A DNA stretch of 64,000 nucleotides. It comes from RGIG8775 sp045128735 (GTDB lineage: Bacteria > Bacillota > Clostridia > Oscillospirales > CAG-272). The notes under the pieces are model-generated. The model worked only from the letters and a program-made list of their open reading frames with translations, had not been told where the DNA came from and searched no databases. Position numbers and translations under genes: made by a program. The DNA is taken from positions 28,929-92,928 of the forward strand of contig JBGVRT010000133.1 of the NCBI GenBank assembly GCA_045128735.1, in the 5' to 3' direction. How positions within the stretch are numbered: the first letter of the stretch is position 1; every line of letters begins with the position of its first letter. This document shows positions 48,307 to 55,742 of the stretch, in pieces.

Positions 48307-49320
48307 TCAGAAAATATACTTCTCTATCTCTGCAATGAGATTTTTAGCAATTTCACGAACGCCAACGGGCGAAGGATGAACAAAGTCACCCGCAAGTCCC
48401 CATGCGCCGTTCATAAGCGTAAGTCCGTTTATGTAATGAACGTAAGGCGAGTTATACTTATCCACAAGCTCACCGATTATTCTGCGCCATCTTTTAGGTG
48501 ATTCGCTCCCCCTTATATCGGCATCGCTGAAAATAGGAGAAATGCAGAAAATATGCTTTCTCGGATTTGCGCCCGCAACCTTGTCTATCATATATCCAAC
48601 GCTTTCGTAAATATCCTCCTCTGCTCTTGAGAGGCAGTTTATCCCCATACAGAGGGTTGCGAAATCCCACTTGCCGTTTGCGCCCTCCTCGGCGATATAG
48701 TCGGCAACCTCGTGCTCAAGCAGCGCCGAGCCTGCCATTCCGAGATTGCGCACGTCGGCTCTGAAGCGGTCTCCCACAAGGTTTGTGAACATATAGGGGG
48801 TGCAAAGCGCATTGCTTCCGTGAGTTATAGACGAGCCGTAAGCAAGATACGTGCGAGTGGGAAGGTCCTCTTTTCTCGGGGGCTCGATCTCGCCCTCGAC
48901 GTCAACTATCTGCAAAGGACCGCCGTTAACTATAAGACGGATAACCTCGGGAGAAAACGGGAAGTTGCCCGACCTTGTTATCTCGTTGAAATACTCGGGA
49001 TTATCTGCCTTTTCAAATGTCAGCACGTTTCCCTCTCCGCCTCTTATATAGCGCGAAAGGTCCTGCCATTTACTGAGCACCGAGCCGCGGTAGAAGTATG
49101 CGCTTGCGCCGCCGTCGCCCTCTACGCTGAGGTGAAGCTTTACCGTGTCGCTTATCATTCTGAAGCGTATCTCAACACCCGTAGCGTTGCGGTTCATTCT
49201 TATTCCCTGCGCCCCGAAAGCCTTTTCCACCGACAGAGGAAAGCGGTGTATTCTCATGCCGCCCATTGAACCCTCCGAAAGCTCAGCTACGTTAAAAATT
49301 TCAAGATTCTTGTAAATCAT
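48307..49320 (-). CDS. SGNH hydrolase with N-terminal beta domain, carbohydrate-esterase-like
   Basis: 337 residues. Residues 1-150 form a beta-sandwich-like domain (TGVEIRFRMISDTVKLHLSVEG), and the SGNH catalytic domain follows with the nucleophile in YLAYGSSITHGSNA (near 180), MGINCLS, and DFVHPSPVGVREI near 318 for the Asp-His pair. The two-domain layout resembles CE2-type acetyl-xylan or deacetylase families. No signal peptide is visible, so it acts in the cytoplasm or is exported otherwise. It precedes and probably shares a transcript with the AraC gene. Confidence 0.8.
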   Translation of the reverse strand: MIYKNLEIFNVAELSEGSMGGMRIHRFPLSVEKAFGAQGIRMNRNATGVEIRFRMISDTVKLHLSVEGDGGASAYFYRGSVLSKWQDLSRYIRGGEGNVLTFEKADNPEYFNEITRSGNFPFSPEVIRLIVNGGPLQIVDVEGEIEPPRKEDLPTRTYLAYGSSITHGSNALCTPYMFTNLVGDRFRADVRNLGMAGSALLEHEVADYIAEEGANGKWDFATLCMGINCLSRAEEDIYESVGYMIDKVAGANPRKHIFCISPIFSDADIRGSESPKRWRRIIGELVDKYNSPYVHYINGLTLMNGAWGLAGDFVHPSPVGVREIAKNLIAEIEKYIF

Positions 49321-49381
49321 AAGTCTTTTCGCCTTTCTGTTTTTTGAGAGTCAAGGTACTCAGGCTGTATTTTTTATTAAC

Positions 49382-49428
49382 AAAAAAACCGCCCCTTTTG
49401 TGATATTTTATCACGAAAATGAGGCGGT
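49382..49428 (-). terminator. Minus-strand terminator hairpin with no gene upstream
   Basis: ACCGCC/GGCGGT outer arms (49388-49393, 49423-49428) and GTGATA/TATCAC inner arms (49400-49405, 49409-49414), followed on the minus strand by seven T. On that strand no gene ends nearby; the next minus-strand gene stops 820 bases away. Confidence 0.6.
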
Positions 49429-50182
49429 GTCAAGTTGGGTTTCGAAAAAAGCTGACGGGCATCTAATTATCAACGGTGATAAATATAAAATTTCAAACAA
49501 CTCAGCAGTGTTTATTCCGCCTGTATCAAAGTACAAATTCGACTTTAACAACCGCGATGAATATGAAACAATCGTTTTCAATTTTGATCTTTTTCAAACC
49601 CACGCGCATCTCAAAGACAGCTTTAATACCGCAACAGAAAAAAGCTTTGTTCCCGAGAACTCGCCGCAATATGACATCCCCGATGAATTTTCGAGTCCTA
49701 TAATAAGCGATAGCACCGTAGGCGGTGAGCTTTTATGGCAATGTGTTGACGAGTTCGTAACAAGAAAAAGGCTGTACAGAGAAAACACCTCTGCGTTACT
49801 GAAATCTTTTTTGATAGAGCTTTTAAGAGAAAATGCCGCCCACGGAAGCTCAAAGCTCGTAAGCGGCATAGTTGATTTTATAAAAGAAAATTATAGTGAT
49901 CCCTCTCTGACCAACATCGAAATTTCAAGCAAATTCGGCTATCATCCCTATTACCTCAGCAAACTCGTAAAGGATACTACGGGCATGTCCTTAAAACGCT
50001 ACCTGATCTATTACCGCATCCAAATATCAAAAGATCTGCTTATAAATACCGACGCAAGTATTGAAGAAATTTCATGGCGTTCGGGCTTCGGAACTTCGGC
50101 ATATTTTATCAAGTGCTTTAGAGATAACGTGGGAATTACGCCGCTTGCATACAGAAAAAGCAAACAGGGGGCATCAATCTGA
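49400..50182 (+). CDS. AraC-family regulator, probably 5'-truncated
   Basis: The frame encodes 260 residues with most of a cupin (HLIINGDKYKISNNSAVFIPP) and intact C-terminal helix-turn-helix motifs (LTNIEISSKFGYHPYYLSKL and IEEISWRSGFGTSAYFIKCF, then NVGITPLAYRK). The usual N-terminal HxHxxxE...G start of the cupin is missing or degraded, the only starts are GTG codons without ribosome site, and the first codons lie inside a minus-strand terminator hairpin. No promoter is visible. It looks like a regulator that lost its front end by a deletion. Confidence 0.6.
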   Translation: MIFYHENEAVSSWVSKKADGHLIINGDKYKISNNSAVFIPPVSKYKFDFNNRDEYETIVFNFDLFQTHAHLKDSFNTATEKSFVPENSPQYDIPDEFSSPIISDSTVGGELLWQCVDEFVTRKRLYRENTSALLKSFLIELLRENAAHGSSKLVSGIVDFIKENYSDPSLTNIEISSKFGYHPYYLSKLVKDTTGMSLKRYLIYYRIQISKDLLINTDASIEEISWRSGFGTSAYFIKCFRDNVGITPLAYRKSKQGASI

Positions 50183-50250
50183 ATCGGATTCTATTTATGC
50201 CCGAGCACCGACTGCTTTACGGGCGAGCTTCTTGCGCCGAGATTGGGGAA

Positions 50251-51045
50251 TCAGTGTTCAAGCGCCGCCAAGGATATCTCTATATCCTCCTCGACTTCAA
50301 GGGCACTTCCCGCACCTACGGTAACCATGTCACAGTCTCTGATTGCGTTCCAACTGAATGTCAGCCCCACGTAAGGCGTACATCTGCCCGCAGCCATAGG
50401 CTTTATGGTCATTACGGGCTTTTTGGCGTTGTGGATAATTCTCGCCACAGACTCTATCTCAACCTGCATAAGGAAGCCCATGCAATTGAATATCTGTATG
50501 TAGGTCTCAACGTCATAGCCGTTATTGTCGCTGTAAGTGACAAGCTCGGGCATGTGTGCTGAAAGCCCGGGAATCATTCCCTCCTCGCGTATCATATAAA
50601 GATAATCGGGAAGTCTTGGGATTTCCTTTTTGTTTTTATTTACAAGCTGTTCCGCGGACGCATGGAAAACAAGCGAAAAGGTCGCGCCGGATTCGGCGCT
50701 CTTTTTTATTGCCTTTCTCGCTTCGGCACGCCCTTCGGGAGTATCGTCCACGTTAAGCGCAGGCGTGTCTATAATTATTATCTTTTTCCCCAGCTTATCC
50801 TCTGCATACTTGACCGCAGCCAAACCCAACTCATGGCGGCTGAGGGGTCCCATAATTGCGTCTACACCTCTGTCAAGGTACGCCTTGAACACAGGCAAAA
50901 AGTCTTCGGGCTTCTGATATTTTTCGCGGATGCCCGCGTCAGCCGCGGCACCCGTGTGGCTCCAACCAAGAAGCCAATTTATGCCCATTATCATTCTCGG
51001 CATCGAAACGCCGCCTACAGTCGTTCTTGGAAAAAGGCCTGTCAT
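50251..51045 (-). CDS. TIM-barrel protein of unknown function
   Basis: About 264 residues. Successive beta-strand/loop patterns (RGVDAIMGPLSRHE, KKIIIIDTPALNVDD, TFSLVFHASAEQL, KPVMTIKPMAAGR, DMVTVGAGSALEVEEDIEISLAAL) suggest an eight-fold barrel. The last part resembles the C-terminus of aldo-keto reductases, but their catalytic Tyr-Lys-His set is not seen. The ATG at 51045 is preferred because a -10-like TACACT preceded by TATGG stands only about 15 bases before the ATG at 51066. Single gene; I do not recognise a named family. Confidence 0.6.
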   Translation of the reverse strand: MTGLFPRTTVGGVSMPRMIMGINWLLGWSHTGAAADAGIREKYQKPEDFLPVFKAYLDRGVDAIMGPLSRHELGLAAVKYAEDKLGKKIIIIDTPALNVDDTPEGRAEARKAIKKSAESGATFSLVFHASAEQLVNKNKKEIPRLPDYLYMIREEGMIPGLSAHMPELVTYSDNNGYDVETYIQIFNCMGFLMQVEIESVARIIHNAKKPVMTIKPMAAGRCTPYVGLTFSWNAIRDCDMVTVGAGSALEVEEDIEISLAALEH

Positions 51046-51126
51046 AACATACACCTGTCCTTTCATAATTTACGTTTTAAGTGTACCATACAAAAAGCGA
51101 TAATTACATAAATAAAATCGGCTTTT

Positions 51127-52695
51127 TTATGGACGATACCGACTTTTAATGCACTCGGCAAGCAAGACAGCCACAAAAGCTCCGCAAAGGTAAACAAACA
51201 GATTGCCTATACGCGTATATAACGTCAGCCCGTTGTTCAGCTCAACATCCTCGACTATCAAGCCCTTTTTCAGCGCGCCGATGCGCGCGGTCACCTCTCC
51301 CGTGGGGGTAATTATCGAGGTGATTCCCGTGTTTGCGGCTCTCACCACGCTTCTCCGTGTTTCAATAGCCCGCAGACGCGCTTGATTATTGTGCATTTCA
51401 AGTGCCGCCGAGTCGTGGAACCAGGAGTCGTTGGTTGACAGCATTATAAGCTCCGCACCGTCGCGAACGCTGTCAAGCGCAAGTGTTTCGTATATCGAAT
51501 CAAAGCAGATAAGGCAACCGAGGCGCGCGTGCTCGGTGGTCATAACCTCGCTGTCGTCCCCTGCGGTGAACGCCGAGGAAAAGGCGTTTATTTCGGCAAG
51601 CGGCGGAATAACAACCTTTATAAGACCTTCAAGGGGCACAAACTCGCCAAAAGGCACCAGACGGCGTTTTGAGTAGATTTTTTCGTTTATACTGCCGTCG
51701 GGCTCAAAAAGAAACACCGAATTTTTGTCCTCTCCGTTATCCTCGGAAAACGCACCCACAAGTGCGTAAATCTCACTTCCCGCCACCATACGCGACAGGA
51801 AATCGGTTATTACGTCGCCCTCTTTTATAACGTAAGGCACGACGCTTTCAGGCAGGAGAACGATATCCGCGCCCTTCTCTGCCGCCTCCGAAATGTATTC
51901 GGCATAGACCACGAAGGTCTCCACAAAAAGCTCGTTGTTCCACTTTTCGGTAGACGAAACGTTGCCCTGCGCGGCGGCGACCGTTATTTTTTCGCCCTCT
52001 TTATAGGTTGCGAGCAAAACAGAGCCAAGTGCTATGTTAAGTGCAAATGCGCAGATTGCCACAGAGGCGACAATCTTTCGTTTATATAGAATTGCGTACG
52101 CCAACAGGAAATTGACGAGGACTATCAAAAAGGTTATAAAGTAAGACCCGAAAAGCGACGCGCTTTGCACCGCCGCGAGCATATCGGTTTGTCCAAGCGC
52201 AAGCCTTGACCAAGGCACGCCCGCCCAAGTAAGGGTAAGCCCCCATTCAAAAAGCACCCAAAGCGATGCCGCAAGGATTGAACCGAGCCACTTTTTTCTT
52301 TTCACAGCGCTATGCCGCGAAACAAGCACGAAAATCGGCAATGAAAGTGCCGAAAACGCCGCCTGCATAAGCGAAAGCCCGAGCCACGCCACGGCTACCA
52401 CCGCCACGCTCTCAGCTCCCGAAAGCCCGAGGAAGTCCATAGGGTACATATAGACAAACCAATGGAAAAGTACAAGATAATATGCAAGGAAAAAGCCAAG
52501 CCCCAAAAGGTAGGAGCGTTTTGCCGAAATGCCCCTCTCGCTCGCTCTGTAAAGGCAGACGGCGGCGGGAACAAGCGCCACCCACTCAAGCAGGGCAAGC
52601 TCGGTAAACATTACACAAAAAGAGGTAAGAACCGCGCTTAACGCCACGGCAACGGGGGTAATTATCTTTTCCTTTTCTTTGAAAAACTCAAGCAT
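51127..52695 (-). CDS. lnt: Apolipoprotein N-acyltransferase-like protein Lnt
   Basis: About 522 residues. Six or more N-terminal helices are followed by a nitrilase-type domain with the catalytic triad in LLPESVVPY (Glu), SKRRLVPFGEFVPLEG (Lys) and LGCLICFDSIYE (Cys). Lnt adds the third acyl chain to lipoproteins. It is standard in Gram-negatives and Actinobacteria and less usual in Bacillota, but lipoproteins with lipoboxes are encoded in this window. It overlaps the pseudouridine synthase gene by 8 bases (ATG at 52695). Confidence 0.85.
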   Translation of the reverse strand: MLEFFKEKEKIITPVAVALSAVLTSFCVMFTELALLEWVALVPAAVCLYRASERGISAKRSYLLGLGFFLAYYLVLFHWFVYMYPMDFLGLSGAESVAVVAVAWLGLSLMQAAFSALSLPIFVLVSRHSAVKRKKWLGSILAASLWVLFEWGLTLTWAGVPWSRLALGQTDMLAAVQSASLFGSYFITFLIVLVNFLLAYAILYKRKIVASVAICAFALNIALGSVLLATYKEGEKITVAAAQGNVSSTEKWNNELFVETFVVYAEYISEAAEKGADIVLLPESVVPYVIKEGDVITDFLSRMVAGSEIYALVGAFSEDNGEDKNSVFLFEPDGSINEKIYSKRRLVPFGEFVPLEGLIKVVIPPLAEINAFSSAFTAGDDSEVMTTEHARLGCLICFDSIYETLALDSVRDGAELIMLSTNDSWFHDSAALEMHNNQARLRAIETRRSVVRAANTGITSIITPTGEVTARIGALKKGLIVEDVELNNGLTLYTRIGNLFVYLCGAFVAVLLAECIKSRYRP

Positions 52696-53653
52696 TTTCA
52701 AAATCCTTCAAAAACCAGATTTCTTTTTTATCAAGCGAAACTGTTTTTCCGTCAAGATACCCAAGAAGTCCGTCCTTATTGGCGAAGGCAAATTTCAGCT
52801 TATAGGCGTAGAGTGCCTGAAATTTATAGCCTCGGCGTTTATCCTCACGGTTTACGCCGTATTTTCCGTCCCCCACAAGCGGATGACCGATATGCGCCAT
52901 ATGGGCTCTTATCTGGTGCGTTCTGCCCGTAACAAGCTCCACCTCAACAAGGCTTTCGCCGTCACGAGTTGCAATCACCTTATATTTGGTAATAATATTT
53001 TTACTGCCGTTCACCTGTCTGTCAAACACCTCTACGGTATTGTTGCGGCTGTCCTTTCTGAGCCACCCCGTAAGGGTATCGCTTTTCTTTTTCGGCTCAC
53101 CGCGGACTATGCAGTAATAAAATTTTCTTATCTCGTCGTTGCGTATTTTTTCGTTCATTATGCGAAGTGCCTCGGCGTTTTTTGCGGCAATGACTATACC
53201 GCCCGTATTGCGGTCTATTCGGTTGCAAAGCGCGGGGGCAAAGGACTGCTCGTTATCGGGGTCGTACTCTCCCTTTTGGCAAAGATACGCCTTGACGTGC
53301 ATAATAAGCGTATTGTCAACGCCGTCGGTATCCTCGTGAACGAGAACTCCCGGGCGTTTATTGCAAAGCAGGATATTTTCGTCCTCATAGCATATGTCAA
53401 GCTTCGGGGTGATAGTACGGAGCGACGAGGTATCCTTTTCGGGCGAATCAAAAAATTCCTCTTTTATGAAAAGCTGAATCTCGTCACCCTCGCAAAGCAT
53501 ATAGTTTGGCTCGGTGCGCTTGCGGTTGACCTTTATTTTCTTGGTACGCACAAGCTTATACATCATCGACATCGGCAAGCCCTTTACAGCTTTGGTGAGG
53601 AATTTGTCAAGCCTCTGCCCCGAGTCGTTTTTATTTATCTTTAATATTCTCAT
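52688..53653 (-). CDS. RluA-family pseudouridine synthase
   Basis: 321 residues. An N-terminal S4 RNA-binding domain (QRLDKFLTKAVKGLPMSMMYKL) precedes the catalytic domain with RIDRNTGGIVIAAKN (catalytic Asp in place of the usual HRLDxxTSG) and GRTHQIRAHMAHIGHPLVGD. It converts uridine to pseudouridine in 23S rRNA and/or tRNA. It is translationally coupled to upp (ATGA) and to lnt. Confidence 0.9.
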   Translation of the reverse strand: MRILKINKNDSGQRLDKFLTKAVKGLPMSMMYKLVRTKKIKVNRKRTEPNYMLCEGDEIQLFIKEEFFDSPEKDTSSLRTITPKLDICYEDENILLCNKRPGVLVHEDTDGVDNTLIMHVKAYLCQKGEYDPDNEQSFAPALCNRIDRNTGGIVIAAKNAEALRIMNEKIRNDEIRKFYYCIVRGEPKKKSDTLTGWLRKDSRNNTVEVFDRQVNGSKNIITKYKVIATRDGESLVEVELVTGRTHQIRAHMAHIGHPLVGDGKYGVNREDKRRGYKFQALYAYKLKFAFANKDGLLGYLDGKTVSLDKKEIWFLKDFENA

Positions 53654-54279
53654 AAAGTACCGAAAATTCTGTCGCCCGCGTCACCAAGTCCGGGAACGAT
53701 ATACGCCTTTTCGTTAAGACCCTTATCAAGCGCAGCGGTATAAATATCTACGTCTGGGTGTGCTTCCTGCACGGCCTTTACTCCCTCGGGGGCGGCAACA
53801 AGGCACATAAAGCGGATGTTTCTGCACCCTCTCGCCTTGAGCATGGAAAGCGCGTCAACCGCCGAACCGCCCGTAGCGAGCATAGGGTCAACAAGAATGA
53901 CTATGCGCTCGTCAACGTCGTGAGGAAGCTTGCAATAATATTCCACGGGCTTATGAGTTTCGGGGTCGCGGTAGAGACCGATATGACCCACCTTTGCCAC
54001 GGGAACAAGCTTTCGCAGACCCTCTACCATTCCAAGCCCCGCACGGAGAATGGGAACGATAGCAAGCTTTTTGCCCGATACGGTTTTTGCCACCATTTTT
54101 TCTATGGGAGTTTCGATTGTCACGTCCTCAAGCGGAAGGTCGCGGGTCAGCTCGTAGCCCATAAGCATAGCAATTTCGTTAAGAAGCTCGCCAAAGTCCT
54201 TTGAGCCTGTCCGTTTATTTCTCATTATTGAAAGCTTATGTGTGATAAGCGGATGATCGAGTATATGAAGTTTGCTCAT
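53650..54279 (-). CDS. upp: Uracil phosphoribosyltransferase
   Basis: 209 residues, typical length. It makes UMP from uracil and PRPP for pyrimidine salvage. The PRPP motif is VILVDPMLATGGSAVDAL (near 122-139), with ILRAGLGMVEG near 78 and the uracil-binding YIVPGLGDAGDRIFGTL at the C-terminus. It has a consensus promoter at 54312-54340 and leads the upp-rluA-lnt unit. Confidence 0.96.
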   Translation of the reverse strand: MSKLHILDHPLITHKLSIMRNKRTGSKDFGELLNEIAMLMGYELTRDLPLEDVTIETPIEKMVAKTVSGKKLAIVPILRAGLGMVEGLRKLVPVAKVGHIGLYRDPETHKPVEYYCKLPHDVDERIVILVDPMLATGGSAVDALSMLKARGCRNIRFMCLVAAPEGVKAVQEAHPDVDIYTAALDKGLNEKAYIVPGLGDAGDRIFGTL

Positions 54280-54311
54280 TACAGTTCCCCTTTTTGTTTT
54301 TTGCTTTTTTC

Positions 54312-54340
54312 ATTATACTATTATTTAACACAATTTTCAA
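54312..54340 (-). promoter_or_regulatory. Promoter of upp-rluA-lnt
   Basis: On the minus strand TTGAAA (54335-54340), 17 bases, TATAAT (54312-54317). Confidence 0.85.
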
Positions 54341-54360
54341 GTCTTTTTCAGAAAAAAGTA

Positions 54361-54389
54361 TTTACTTGAAGAGGATTTTGTGGTATACT
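54361..54389 (+). promoter_or_regulatory. Promoter of mtaB and the PurL-like gene
   Basis: TTTACT (54361-54366), 17 bases, TATACT (54384-54389), with TGTGG before the -10. Confidence 0.75.
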
Positions 54390-54419
54390 ATTCTATAAGT
54401 TTATGGAAGGAGGTCGCGT

Positions 54420-55742
54420 ATGGCTACCTTTGGAATATTTACACTTGGCTGTAAGGTCAACCAATACGAGTCGGAGGCTATTGCCGAGCTTCTTGAGGAG
54501 CGCGGACACACACAGCTCCACGGCGACGAAGTATGCGACCTCTACGTTATAAACACCTGCACGGTAACGGGTGAAAGCGACCGAAAGGCGCGACAGATGA
54601 TACGGCGCGCGATTTCGCGAAATCCCGATGCCTACGTCTTAGTTACGGGCTGTCTTGCCGAAACCGACCTTGAAAGCGTTAAAAAAATTCTCGGTGTGGA
54701 CTACGTTTGCGGAAACGCCGACAAGTCAAAAATTGCCGACGCCGCCTGCGCTTTGCTCGAAAAAGGCGAAAAGAACACCGAGGCTGTGTCGGAGCTTACA
54801 GACATTGACAGCGCCCCCTTTGAAGCGATGAGCATAAAGAAGTTCGACAGAACGAGAGCATACATAAAAATCGAGGACGGCTGCGAATCGCACTGCACCT
54901 ACTGCATAATTCCGAAAGCGCGCGGGCGCATTCGTTCAAAGCCCTTTGAGGACGTGATTGACGAGGTTAAAAAGCTGACTGCGGGCGGTTGCCGCGAGAT
55001 AGTTCTTACGGGAATCGAGACAGGCTCTTACGGGCGCGATATAGGCTCGTCGCTTGCGGAGCTGCTTGAGGAGATTGACAAAATCGAGGGAATTGGGCGG
55101 ATTCGTCTTGGGTCGCTTGACCCGTCGATTATGCGTCGTGAGCTGATTGAGCGAATGGCAAGGCTCAAATCGCTTGCCCACCATTTCCACATTTCTCTGC
55201 AAAGCGGAAGCAATGACATTCTCCGCGCTATGAAGCGAAAATACAACGCGGAAATGGCGCTTTCAAGCATCAATGAGCTTAGGCGTGCAATGCCCGGCGT
55301 TTGCTTTACCACAGATATTATCGTGGGATTCCCCGGTGAGACCGAGGAAAACTTCCGCGAGACCGCTGAATTCGCCAAAAAAGCGGGATTCCTTATGATG
55401 CACGTTTTTCCCTACTCAAAGCGTGCGGGGACACCTGCCTCAAAAATGGACGGTCAGATAGACAAGGCAATAAAAAAACAGCGCGTTTCCGAGCTTTCAC
55501 AGCTTGGAGCGCAGATAAGAAAAGAGCTTCTTCAAAAGGTTATTTCCGAGACGGAAACCGCGGAGGTGCTTTTTGAGGATTACGAGGACGGAATTGCTTA
55601 CGGTCACACCGACAACTTTATCGAGGTTGCGGTGCGCTCAGGCAGGTCACTCCGTTCGGAGCTCCACAACGTCCGCTTCATTTCCACAGACGGAAACACG
55701 GTGAACGCAGAGCTCATCCACGAAGAAAGGAAGGAACTATGA
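54420..55742 (+). CDS. mtaB: tRNA (N6-L-threonylcarbamoyladenosine37-C2)-methylthiotransferase MtaB
   Basis: 440 residues. It converts t6A37 to ms2t6A in tRNA. The first-domain cysteines are LGCKVNQYESEA, NTCTVTGESDRKARQ and VTGCLAETD; the radical SAM motif is IEDGCESHCTYCIIPKARGRIRS; the MtaB hallmark CKVNQ(Y/V)E distinguishes it from MiaB and RimO. A C-terminal TRAM domain follows. GAAGGAGG precedes the ATG. Its stop codon overlaps the next gene's start (ATGA). Confidence 0.95.
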   Translation: MATFGIFTLGCKVNQYESEAIAELLEERGHTQLHGDEVCDLYVINTCTVTGESDRKARQMIRRAISRNPDAYVLVTGCLAETDLESVKKILGVDYVCGNADKSKIADAACALLEKGEKNTEAVSELTDIDSAPFEAMSIKKFDRTRAYIKIEDGCESHCTYCIIPKARGRIRSKPFEDVIDEVKKLTAGGCREIVLTGIETGSYGRDIGSSLAELLEEIDKIEGIGRIRLGSLDPSIMRRELIERMARLKSLAHHFHISLQSGSNDILRAMKRKYNAEMALSSINELRRAMPGVCFTTDIIVGFPGETEENFRETAEFAKKAGFLMMHVFPYSKRAGTPASKMDGQIDKAIKKQRVSELSQLGAQIRKELLQKVISETETAEVLFEDYEDGIAYGHTDNFIEVAVRSGRSLRSELHNVRFISTDGNTVNAELIHEERKEL

